NCBI GenBank assembly: GCA_013368325.1
Contig: JAACJK010000235.1
Coordinates: forward strand, 95,638 to 159,637
Length of the DNA: 64,000 nt
Source: Ephemerocybe angulata
Lineage: Eukaryota > Basidiomycota > Agaricomycetes > Agaricales > Psathyrellaceae
Direction of reading: 5' to 3'
A program made the position numbers and the translations under genes. The notes beneath the pieces are model-generated. The model was not told the DNA's origin and searched no databases. It saw only the letters and a list, made by a program, of their open reading frames with translations. The first letter of the stretch is position 1; every line of letters starts with the position of its first letter. This document shows positions 51,487 to 62,481 of this stretch, piece after piece.

Positions 51487-53218
51487 ATGGCTCCTTCCAA
51501 ACGTCGACAACCAACCAAAGAGCCGAAGCCCGCCAAAAAGCTTCACTGCCGTCGATGTGATGGTAGCCCACTCCTGACTGAGTGTGCTCACAGCCGCAAG
51601 GCTCAAGCAGGTGTACGTTTTGCATTCGCGTACGGGATATCTCTCTAAAGGCTATCAATAGCCTCCCCCCGCTGGTCAGAACCCAGTCATCGATCCAACA
51701 CTCGCTGTCCAACAAGGTCCAGCACTCGCAGCTCAACAAGGTGCGCCCCGTGCACATTAAATATCTCATCATCAATTTATACCTTCCCTCGTAGTGCCGA
51801 TGTACCCTCAATTTCAATTTGGACAAAGTAAGTTAGAATTAGGTTGTTCTCGTTGTCCTTTGCTGATCCATCAAACCTCTCTCAGTGAACCCGTACGCCT
51901 TCAACTTCAACCCACCCTCAGCAACTCCTGCTGGAGTTCAGAGCTACCCCCCTGGAACTCCAAGTGCTCCGGTGTATCAGTTCCCTCCCGGGTGTAAGTT
52001 GCTCTTCCTTCGCGAATCGCGGACGGCGTGCACATTCTAACATCCCAATCAGATACCCCAATGTCGCACCCCTGGCTCTTCAACCCCGCCTCCTATGGGC
52101 TTGCGGGACCCGCGCCTCCGTCTGCTACTGCACCGCCTGCCGGAACTGACCAGTCTCCTTCAACCGTCGGTGGTGCGCCTCTGACGGCCCAGAGTAACGC
52201 CTACAACGTCGATCTCTCCCTTCTGGACGACGATATTCCAGCCCCCGTCCCTGCGACACAGGATATTACAGCCCCCGTCCCTGCGACACAGGCTGGGCTC
52301 ATGCCCTCCGCATGTGCTGTGCCAGAGCCCGCCGGCGCAGTCCCACTCCCGGATGGCGAACTTGAAACCTCTGATGTAACATCACAGCCCGCACCCTCTG
52401 TAACGACTAGTCCCACGCCTCTCGTTGACGACCATGTGGACTCTGTGTCCCAGCATGGGCAAAAGCGCCCCCGCGAGGATTCGATGAACAGTTCCCCCGC
52501 ACCCGCCTCCAAGAAACGGGCCTATGCATCCGGTGCGAAGCCAATCTTCGACTGGATTGAGGGAGTGGGTCGCGGTGCCCGGAACTGGCGTGCGTCCCCT
52601 TCTTTTTTTCTGTCGATCGTGCTGACCTGTTTCATCCCTGTCTTTAGGTTTGGCCCGTAAGCGCCCATTGCTCCCGGAAATTGTGGATAACGCCCGCGCG
52701 ACGAAGTGTTATTCCGGTTGGGTCCATGACCTCATGTCCCGCGTTCGTACCGTTCCTATCATTGCACCCCTAATTTCATGAGCTAATAAGGAACCTAGTG
52801 CGAGAGCATCTCCATTCGATCAGGTTGCTGGATGTATGTTGCCGTGCAGCATCCATCTGCTCGGACTCCCTTCACGCATTATTCGTCCCCAAAGCTCCGT
52901 GCTGAAGCTCCGGCTGCGCTCGCGTCCTTTCATAAGGATGTTAGCATGACAATGACCAGTCTAGTCCGCGCTGACCGTAAGGCCAAGGTTGAATCTATCG
53001 TTGAGGCGTTGAGAAACAAGGCTCGAGCGGAGGCCGCTGAAGCCAAGACAGCTGCCACGGAGCAAAAGCTGGCACTGGCGAACGAGAGGTTGGAGGAGCT
53101 GGAAAGAAGGCTGGAATCGTTGACTGTCATCACGGAGGAGAACGAACTGTACCCGCCCGAGGACGAGCCGGAGGAGGATGACGAAGAGGAGTTCTCTGAA
53201 ACTGAAGAACCCCTGTAG
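51487..53218 (+). CDS. KDZ-element accessory gene X: zinc-finger-like N terminus, coiled-coil C terminus
   Basis: Eight exons: 51487-51610, 51662-51740, 51795-51827, 51886-51993, 52053-52589, 52648-52742, 52791-52823 and 52850-53218 (borders of the sixth intron are the least certain). The product would be 458 residues if the C run at 51665-51670 is one base shorter, as it is in copy 2; as written, exon 2 is out of frame here. N terminus basic with C21-x2-C24-x8-C33-x-H35 (HCRRCDGSPLLTECAH). Middle Pro/Ala/Tyr-rich, with the repeat PAPVPATQDITAPVPATQ, then a basic patch and FDWIEGVGRGARNW. C-terminal coiled coil (ALANERLEELERRLESL) and acidic tail. No family recognised. A DNA-binding or assembly partner of the transposase is plausible but unproven. 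Confidence 0.72.
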
Positions 53219-53439
53219 CCACCCTCCATTACCTCAATACCTTTTTCCTGTCACCATCGAAATGATATCTTTTATCCTTTGCCCTTCATTCGATATTTGA
53301 GTTACTGTCTATAATCACATAAGTATCGTATTGATAAAGTCACGCTCGACGTCAGTTAATACCTTCCTGGTAGCTCAGAACGGAGTTCAACAGAAAGAGA
53401 AGGAGTATAACATCCCTTGGATGTCAACTTGCATGCCAT

Positions 53440-54312
53440 TCAATCTAACAAATGTGATCTCTGATAGTACAGGTCACCCTCGCTATACAAATCAATAAAT
53501 TCGTCGTGCCCACGGAACCTGGCCATGTCCTCCAAGTCCTGAATCATCTCCACAGCTTGGTCTATTTTGGCACCCAGCGCTTCGAGCTCACCAAGTTGAG
53601 CTGCTGCTCCCACCTCCAATGAGATATCTTGCTCATGGGCGTAAACACCTTCTCGAAGCCGGATTAGGCGCGGCAAGACCAATACAAGGTCCTCGACCAC
53701 ACCACTCTCGATGTACCGAGCTGAAATATCCTCCAGGAACTCGCGAAGCGACCTATTTTCCAGCATGTCCTTGTAGGATGTGAGGAGAAATTTGGTATGC
53801 CCTTCCCAGATGTCCCTCGGAGGCCGGCGGCTAACCACTGCAGTGCTAAGAAACACAGTTCCTATGAGGTATGGAATGGCATTTGTCGCTCGTTTAACAC
53901 ACCTTAAATCACTCGCCGGTTTCGATTGTTTGCTACTACTGCCTTCATTCTTTGGGGCAGATTTCCTTCTAGAAATGTACACCCATTTTTGAGAGCGCAT
54001 CCATGTATACAATCAATGAAGTACGCACCGCTGATATGACCGATTGCTTTTCTGACGATTGTCGTACTTGCGCTCCTCGTCAGATTTAACAACTTTTACT
54101 TTCTCATGCTTCGAAGGATCGTTACGCCTTTTGGCTGCATATTTCTGCTTCCTGGAAATGGAGATGTTCTCCCGGAATCTGCAATAAAGTCAGTTGGACG
54201 GCGTAAGTGGTACAAGGATGCCGGGCCCTAACCGTTCATAGTACTTCCTGCTTCGTTCGCATGCAGCGGCCTTTTTCTCCTCCTCCGTTTTATAGAGAAC
54301 AGGGCGCCCCAT
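53440..54312 (-). CDS. KDZ-element accessory gene Y: basic MGRP-type N terminus
   Basis: Four exons: 54312-54233, 54178-54041, 53968-53903 and 53845-53440, 229 residues, phases consistent. The N terminus MGRPVLYKTEEEKKAAACER followed by SRKYYERFRENISISRKQKY is strongly basic and helical and resembles short N-terminal modules seen in other agaricomycete transposon-linked proteins (from memory of the pattern). The middle is Ser/Lys-rich. The C-terminal half (RRPPRDIWEGHTKFLLTSY, then EFLEDISARYIESGVVEDLV, then long helices) is all-alpha in appearance and of unknown family. Ends 222 bases from gene X, with which it converges. Confidence 0.68.
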
Positions 54313-55209
54313 TTCAGCTATACTAGAATTTACTATACCAGCTGTAGTGAGTGCGCAGTCTGGACGACCCGTACTCGAGTGGGGGTGGGGTGAGCTTGAT
54401 GGTTGTTGCTAAAGTCGAAACCCGGTAAGGATTCACAGTTCCGCGTCTGACTTGCGCGTTTCGTCTCACGTTTACTCCACCATCAAGACTGTTCATGCTC
54501 TCCAGGCTCGCTCAATACATTTAAAGTAAAAGTATGTACGTAGAATAATAATGAATAGCACACAGTACATGCTATGAAAAAATCTAGACATATATAAACA
54601 TATATCATACTAAACCAAGTGACAAAGGAAGGGCGTCAAGTCGCACCTTGCCAGCTCGGATTTAGCAACAGTAGAATGAGGTACGCACCCTTTCACTGTC
54701 AGACACTGCTCGTTAAACTTCTTGCAGATCAATCTTACTGAACTGTAGAATACTGGCGGAAAATGAGTGCTCGTACGTCGCATATGAACGCACATTGTAC
54801 TTCGCGCACAAGGGGGCGCGCACTGGCTGCCTGATGTCCCTGCTGTCACAAAAGGAAGGTGTGAGCCTAGCTTTAGACTACCCTGCGAGTCTCACTGAAT
54901 TTATAGTGGCGTGGAAGGTGTCAAGAGATGAAAGTACTTTGTACGTCGCTTCACGCACGTACTCACTGCCTAATGTACTCGCTATCGCTAGAGGATGGCG
55001 CGAGGCTTACTGGAGAATTATCTGAGTATAGTTTTTGCTGGTCTAAATCACTGAGATACATAATATCTTCGAAATCCTACAAAGGGCTGTGTGTGATAGG
55101 GCGGGAACGTCAAGAGGCGCTCACAAATATCGCAGAGGCGCGCAACAAAGCTCCGTAACGGCATATGCCATGACGGATCACATCAACCTCCGGCGGAATC
55201 TGATCTATC
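54313..55209. other. Spacer between accessory genes Y and Z (divergent)
   Basis: About 900 bases with only short frames. It must hold the promoters of genes Y and Z. GCACTCAC- or CGTACGT-like words recur (54770-54980), but no clear array. Confidence 0.45.
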
Positions 55210-56214
55210 ATGCATTCTCCCCGTGACCTTGCACACTCTTTCATCGACACCACCATCGACAATACCATGAGCAACCCCACATCAGCAGATGCATCCCAGG
55301 TTTTGCCATCTCGAGAGCTTCCTCTCCTCCCTGTGTAAGTCTTCCAAGTATCACAGCAGCTACTCCTAATAATGCGAATAGTGCTGTAGGTCAGCGCAAA
55401 AACGTAAAGCTCAGGGGGACCACGTAGGCCGCAGGCCCAAGAAGATGTCGGAGCAGTATAAGGAGTAAGTCACTGCACTGCGAGAAGGACTGTAGCCTGA
55501 TTTTTCCCGCATCCTGTGTAGATCTGTGGCTCGGGGGAAGGAGCTAAGGGATGCAGGCTTAGAGGAAGACCTCGTTATCATCAAGAGTCCGTCAGGGAGA
55601 CACACGCTTGGCCGTCGTTACGTGCCCATCGGTACAGTTCCAGCTTATCCCTCGTTGGGTGATAGATCTTCGCCCAGGAAGAGCAACACGTCTGCAGTAG
55701 CCAAGTGCGTATTCCCTTTTCTTTCTCGATATATGTGCCTGCCTGATACGTTTCATGTTAGAGCCAGTCAAGCTGGAAGGTCTGGGAAGGGTCGCAGTAC
55801 TTTATCTGCTGATGACGAGTACGTGTATCTACTGTTCGTTATTTACCACCACCTCATCACACTCCCCACACAGTCCTTTTGGTGTGGCGGCTTTTGGAAT
55901 AGATGGAAGGTCTGGGACTTCATCTGCTGTTGACGAGTACGTGTATCTACTGTTCGTTATTTACCACCACCTCATCACACTCCCCACACAGTCCTTTTGG
56001 TCTGGCGGCTTTTGGAATAGATCCTGATTTAAATGACCCATTCCCAGAGGCATTAGATTCGTCAGAGGATGAGTATGATAGCGATGGCAGTAGTGAAACG
56101 GGGGTTAGCGTGCTGGGACGGATCTCAAGCCAAGCGAACGAGGAGAGTGTCGGCCTGGAGGCCAAAATTAGCGAAGACGAGCACGAGGCTGAGGCCACTG
56201 AGTTTCAGGAGTAG
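55210..56214 (+). CDS. KDZ-element accessory gene Z (unknown, acidic C terminus)
   Basis: Six exons: 55210-55334, 55390-55464, 55522-55704, 55762-55818, 55874-55936 and 55992-56214; every intron is phase 2; product 241 residues. N terminus MHSPRDLAHSFIDTTIDNTM, a basic segment (QKRKAQGDHVGRRPKKMSEQ, then ARGKELRDAGLEEDLVIIKS), RRYVPIGTVPAYPSLGDR, then two copies of DPFGxAAFGID and an acidic tail ending EATEFQE. No family recognised. The two DPFG exons come from a recent 118-base duplication. Last gene before the right end of the element. Confidence 0.7.
55787..56022 (+). repeat. 118-base tandem duplication of an exon plus its intron in gene Z
   Basis: The block TGACGAGTACGTG through the intron to GGAATAGAT occurs twice: 55813-55904 and 55931-56022. 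It differs at one base (GGTGTGG versus GGTCTGG) and is exactly 118 bases apart. The unit contains a 55-base intron and 63 coding bases, so it adds 21 residues in frame. Confidence 0.92.
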
Positions 56215-56559
56215 ATTAAGAATAGCATCGAGTTCCCATATACATACCGCGCACTCATGGACATGGTTTCGATGGGGTTTTGGGGCCCAAATACCTGGGT
56301 TCTGGAACGGTGGCCTTGACCCCGAGAATCGCTCAATGCTCAGGGTTGGGCCTGGTTGGGCATATGATTTTTTTCAAGTCTGTTACCATATGATCTTTTT
56401 TATTTTTTAACCCCAAGCGCGGAGCAGTTGGCGCCCGTCCATAATGATACACAGGGATCAACTTCGCGAAGATCACTGATGAGAATCTACACGGTCATGT
56501 GGTGGTAAAATGAACCGCGACGCGACGGCATCAGGCTGCCCTATCTGAATCATCTATGT
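56215..56559. other. Right terminal region of KDZ element copy 1
   Basis: 345 noncoding bases after gene Z. CTATCTG at 56541-56547 may be the right terminal repeat. The 12 bases AATCATCTATGT (56548-56559) separate it from copy 2. Confidence 0.5.
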
Positions 56560-57058
56560 CAGATAACCGACAAACCGGATGATGGTCCACACGCACCTAA
56601 CCGGGAAGGATGATGGTCATCCTCACCGGCGAGGATGATTATGTAAGATGTAAAAAGTGATGCCTGCACCCTTTTTGGCTATGCCCGCTCAATAGGCCAT
56701 ACCTTGGCCTTTGCCCTTTCTGCTATATCCTGTCGCAGGTGGGCCAATGCTTGGCTCAATCGCGTACCATACTGTCAAATGGTCTGTAGGTGTATCCCAC
56801 TGGGTCCTTTCCGTCTAGAATCCCATCCCAGCAGTACTTCACGATGAGATGAGTGCGCTCCCATCCATCCCTCAGCAAAGCTTCCGGTGACCGTGGACAC
56901 CTCGAATACTTCCTTAAACACTCATCCAAAGTTCGGTGCATCTGTAGACATAGCTGCATGTGTAGACATGGCATGCTGGATTGAGCTCCCGGTTATCCAG
57001 GTGATACGGTCCACGATACGGACCACCTCCGCAGTGTTTCTACAAGCAACGGCGCTAA

Positions 57059-57895
57059 GGGCGCCGTCTATCGGGCCTGCGATGTCTCTACAACCAACGG
57101 AAGGCGCGTCCTCGATCCTCCCATCACCGATGTTTCTGCCGACATTGGACGCTCATTATCCGGGCTGCATTCCCTCCATAAGCGCGCGACACCCTTACGC
57201 TGCTTCAGTAGATATAGGGCGCCGTCTATCGAGCCTGCGATGTCTCTACAACCAATGGTCGGTGCGTTCTCCATCCTCGCTTCAGCAATGCATCTGCTGA
57301 CATTGGGCGGCGGTTTCGCTGCTGCATTTCCTCCACAACCACGCGAAGCCCCGATGTTTCCACAACCAACGGAGGGTGCGTTCTGGATCCTCCTATCAGC
57401 AATGTTTCTGCCAACATTGGACGCGCATTACCCGGGCTGCATTCCCTCCATAAGCGCGCGACGCCTTTACAGCGCTTCAGTAGACATAGGGCGCCGTCTA
57501 TCGGTCCTGCGATGTCTCTACAACCAACGGAAGGTGCGTTCTCGATCCTCCTATCACCGATGCTTCTCCTGACAATGGACGCTCATTTTCTGGGCTGCAT
57601 TCCCTCCATAAGCGCGCGACGCATTTACAGCGCTTCAGTAGACATAGGGCGCCGTCTATCGGGGCCTGCGATGTCTCTACAACCAACGGAAGGTGCGTTC
57701 TCGATTCTCCCATCACCGATGCCTCTCCTGACAATGGACGCTCATTTTCCGGGCTGCATTCCCTCCATAAGCGCGTGACGCCCTTACACTGCTTCAGTAG
57801 ACATAGGGCGGCATCTATCGGGCCTGCGATGTCTCTACAACCAACGGAGGGTGCGTTCTCCATCCTCCCATCGCCGATGCTTCTGCTGACATTGG
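57059..57895. repeat. 158-base minisatellite, copy 2
   Basis: The same array as 46055-46890, with the same unit order. One extra G occurs in a GGGG run near 57661. Confidence 0.9.
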
Positions 57896-58622
57896 ACACT
57901 CCAGTTTTTCATTTGTGTCTCCTCCACAACATCGAATCCAACCAACTTTTTAAGAAAGCGCTGCCGGAGGTGGCAGCTCGCGAGATGGTTAGGTTTTCGA
58001 CCCTGAGACCTATCAAGCGTCGGAGTCCTTGATATCGGCTGGATGCAGGTCAACCGATGGACGTTGACACCACTTAGATGCAACCCCCGCTAATCGAGTT
58101 TCGCGGTTCTCCACCAATGGTACGGTGTCTTATCTGTGCGAGACCGTGGTAGTTTCCCTCATAGTTTAACAAGCCCATCCGTGACGGCAAATGGAATGTT
58201 GTTGGGAAGAAGCTCTGCAGGACGACCGAAGGATGCCATTGGGGGCGTGATCATCTTGCACCAACGAAGTTACACTCACAGCAAATCCAACAACATTGCA
58301 TGGCCTTCCAAAAGTGTGCAACTGACCTAGGTAGGTAGCCATCGGGCTCCGTCGATTCTCAGCGCGAAGCCGATGTCTCTACAACCAACGGAGGGTGCGT
58401 CCTCAATCCTCCATCAGCAATGCTTCTGCTGACATTGGACACTCCAGTTTCTCATTTGTACCTCCTCCCCAATCGAACATCAGCCCTTCTATGCCTCTGG
58501 AGACATAGGTCCCTGAGTATTGAGCTTGCGTTCGTTCACCTCCGTGGATCGTCAGATCACTGCTTCTGTAAACATAACTACTGGCCTCACAAATTGATAG
58601 GGCAGTTAAGCCACCATAAATG

Positions 58623-61600
58623 CTAGTCTATTTTCAAGATCTTCAGCCTATTCCATACAGAAAGGAAGACCTTTGTATATATAATAGCCCTCTTCTGTCC
58701 CATATAGCTGACCGATTTTCGAATCCTCCTAAGTGCTCCATTGCCGCATTCGGCCGCGCTCGAATTGATGTATTCGAGCTTGGTGTCCACATTCATATAC
58801 TCGGATTAGGAATGCTGCAGGGCTACATTTGCTGTGACCTTGTGGCATGAAAGATGTCAATGGCAAAGAGGGTATTTGCAAAAACATAGGCTCGCGCAGC
58901 AGCAGTAGGGACCCAAGGCGCATGCAAAGTCGTAGATGACGATTTTGGGAGCTGTCGGCCATCGAGTCACCATTGCTGAGAAGACATCGTCACGACCTTC
59001 GGCTTTGGGGGATACAATGGAACCCGTAACAAATGCTGTGCGAACACCAGCATTACCATGATACCCCCAGTTAATCGTCGTTCTCCATATTGAGAGTAAT
59101 ACTTCCCGCATCGATCCCCACGTTGCTGGCCTGATGCCTGTTCTTCTTGGTTCTCTTTCAGTGACGGATAAAGCGGGCGATGCCGTATTATGGGCATGCT
59201 ATAAAAGCAACCAGTCTGTCGAAATTTAGTCAGTTAGAGGTGAATGGGGGCGAGGGCAAAAGAGGATGTACCGTTATCCAATCCAGATGATCATTCGGGA
59301 GGATATGTATGTTGGGCGGTGGCAGCGGCGGTTCAACGATCAGTGCTTTGAGAGTAGCACGCGCCTTCTTTTCAATCCAGGTCATCACTCCCAAGAGATC
59401 AGCAAGATCTACGTCGCTGTGATTTATAACCTTGTTCAGGGAAGGTATGGGCCTCAGCTTATAGGCCACGTTAACGTCTGGCTTCGCCACAAACTCCCTA
59501 AGCTTGAGCAGTGCCGTGTAGTTGACGAGTTGTAGCACAGATTCCTCGGCGGCGATCTATGTTGTCGTAAGCAGGGTCCACATGACCAGAGAATGGGCGT
59601 ACCTGTCGGAACAAGTTCTTTATGACGGCAGGAGGTTTGTGCCCTGACCAAAAGGCTGCACGGCCGTAATGCATCGTATATAGCTGCGCTAAGGCGGGAC
59701 ATTCCTTTCTCATGTCTTCAGTCACCGAGTCCACCTTCTCCAAGTAGTCTTCCACTAACAAAGCCTGTCGACGTCGGAGGTTCTCATTTGGATTGGTGGC
59801 GGGAAGTGGTGTCGGTCCTGCGTCTTCGAGAGTGCCTTCTGTGCACCAGTTGCTTCAGTAGAGACCGCCACAGTTGATAGCGAGATCGCCGCGGAGTTAG
59901 CCTGCGGTTTCATGGGAGATAGCGAAGGGGTGGATGTCTCGGGGATGGCCTGTGCCCGCTTCGACGGAGTGTCGGGGTTTGACGCAGTACCACCCTTCTT
60001 CGCCTTGGGTTTGGCTCGCGATTCTTCGAAGGAGATTTTGCGCCATCAACACCGCCTTCTTCTTCCCATCCTCGATGCGGTCGGGATGCGTGGGCCGCTC
60101 CATCGTGGCTCGGAAACGCCGTCGTAATGTCGCCAGGGGCAAGAGTTGCTGCTTGGTTTGTACTTTACGTTAGGGCGCCGAACGGAATCTGGCATCGTAA
60201 ACGTTGGTGGGCGAAGTGAACCACTGAGATGCTTCCGGCCAAAGGCTAAGGTGATTCCATCCCAGATGACCGTCTCGGGTGATGGTCCGCAGACCGTACA
60301 GGACATGTCGTTGTCGAACTTCTGGAGGGAGACGTATGCGAACCATACGGCGCGAAAGAGGTCGTCGCCATGAACTCTTTTCCAGAAAGGAGATAGCGTC
60401 TTGACAATTGCGTATACCAGGCGGTAAAGGGCGTCTCTGAGGAGGTAAAGCAGCTGGTGTATTCGTCAAGTAGCTCGTGGGAGACAAGGGCAGAATTGTT
60501 GAAATTGAATATGCCATGTGCGCGCAGATCAGGGCCGATTCGCTTTCGCCGGACGGAAGGACAAACGGGGCAGACTTGAACCTCAATCTCGACGTCATGA
60601 ACCGTTAGCAGGGTGTACAACTTGCAACGCTTCGTTTTTTTCAGCCCATCCCTATTGAAGAAGGTCCGCGTTGTTCCACAGTTGCAGGAGGAATCGGCTT
60701 GAAGAGGGAATGGGCCATCTGGGGGTGTCCGGGCAGGAGGGGGATCGGAATAGAGCTTGGGGTCGGACGGGATTCGCGCCCAGAACGGTGGATGTATTGG
60801 CAGATAGGATACTGTGGTACCGGGTCGCGAGCTGAGGATAGATCAGCGTCATCCCACAAGATAGTTCAGATCACAGGAACTGACCAAGTTCGCCTATAGA
60901 GAGTGAGTCGAGGCTTGAGTCTACAAAGTCCTCCAAATCTTCGATTTCATCTTCTGGGACGTCTGGGTACCGCTCTCTGGCCTTGTTTATATGATAGCAT
61001 GATAGAAGTCCGTGTCCTTGGAGCATTTCCAGGTCGATTCCGAACGGGAAAGGATATTACTGACGATCGCTCGGCCTTTGAGCTCGGAGGACGACATCGA
61101 CTGAACGGAGTACAAGCTTTCCAAACGATGGCGTCCTAGGATGCGGCGGGAGAAGAGCGTCGCTGCCGGGGTGATGAGTCCATCGTTACAATGCTATTTC
61201 ATTACTGAAGAGGTAAGTTAAGTAGCTTACCTGTCCTATCCTTATCACCTGCAACATCCCTGTCCTCGGTTCCTTCGGCATTCTTCTCGAGAATGATACT
61301 CTCGACCTCATAGTCCTGAAAGTACGCCTGTGCACACAGAGGTTGCGGTTAAGAGCTTTAGGGCAGGTGCACCCGGTGTCGAGCTGTCCTACATCGGAGG
61401 TTTGGAATCGCATATGATACCACGCATCCTTAGGTGGAGTCAATGTCAAGTATTAAAGCAAACTAAATCAGATACGACACTTACCGTGGTCTGCCTCTTG
61501 TTAGAATCCCATCCCTGAACAACGAATAGAGAGGTATGAAGGTGGCTATACCCCGCGACATGTGAGGTTACGGCGTCACAACAGTCTTCGAAGTCGTCGT

Positions 61601-61999
61601 CTTCGCCGATCCACCCAAGGTCTGGATCAATTACTTCCGAGCCGACCCAAGAGCCGAAATCACCGTCGTCCGGCGCTTGGTCGGGCACAACGTCCGATAT
61701 TGTCCCACCGTCCTCGATGCCACTGGCGCCCGTAGCTTGACTTGACGGCACCTCTTGTGTCCAAGCACCCTCATCATCCTCTTTGAAAGCCCAGCGGTCT
61801 GCGATGATTGAGCAAGAACCTTCTTTACAACGCGCTTTCTAGGGCTCTTTGCCTCTTCGAAAATTCGCTGAGGTTTCGTTGGGGATGTCCAGTAAGAAGT
61901 TTCCGCCACGGCCTCCAGGAGCTCACTAGGGAACGAATGCTGAGCCTCATCGTCAAGGTCATCTTCATCTTTACGCCTTCGTTTCTTTCTCGTGGCCAT
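58623..61999 (-). pseudogene. KDZ transposase, copy 2, with many one-base indels
   Basis: Base-for-base counterpart of 47620-51004, but the reading frame is broken by about a dozen one-base differences, for example near 58806, 58840, 58882, 58902, 59842, 60023, 60066, 60154, 60369, 60826, 61325 and 61791. Near 61579 there is one more complex change (DYVD in copy 1, DCCD here). Because the damage is nearly all one-base indels and copy 1 is intact, this may be a sequencing or assembly artefact and not true decay. Confidence 0.75.
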
Positions 62000-62481
62000 A
62001 TTGGTGAGCTAGAAAGCAATGCCTTGGGGTGGGGGTAAAAGTGTCGTGTGGTTTATGAGCCTTGTTTCCGATTCAGCGCTCAGCACCCATCGATCCAAAT
62101 ACATATTTGGGGCCTTAATCCGCTCCCATGCGAGGCACATGGGTCACCGGCTGGCTTAGGCAAGTTATTTGCAATTCGGCACCCATCGTCTCCAAGTGGG
62201 GGTCTTAATCCAGTCTCATCAAGGCGCATGGGCTCACCGTCGTGCTTTGGTCGTGCTTAGCGCGTCATTTCCAATTCAGCACCCGGCGCGGGCCTCAATC
62301 CAATCTTATCAAGGCGCATGGGCTCACATGGGCTCACATGGGGAACGATGATACAAGGGAGAAGGCAGGAGTCATGTGGGATCGTTCCAGGGTCGTCTCA
62401 TGGGCACCCGCTGTTTTCGCTCGAACCCCATCCCTCTCCATATAGCCTGGCACCGTTAGCCAACGACAACTCAACATCATC

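Larger units (their letters stand above)
45556..56559. mobile_element. KDZ-family DNA transposon carrying four genes, copy 1 (about 11.0 kb)
   Basis: The left end is fixed twice. At 45556 the host F-box gene stops matching its paralogue, and the second copy starts to match the first at 56560 with the same bases (CAGATAACCGACAAACC). The right end must lie at or before 56559. CTATCTG at 56541-56547 is the inverse of the left CAGATA, so a 6-base terminal inverted repeat is possible, leaving 12 bases before copy 2. No target duplication could be identified. The left subterminal part repeats a GGATGATG word three times (45570-45640). Contents: minisatellite, KDZ transposase (-), accessory genes X (+), Y (-) and Z (+). 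KDZ elements of basidiomycetes are known to be large and to carry extra genes. Confidence 0.82.
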
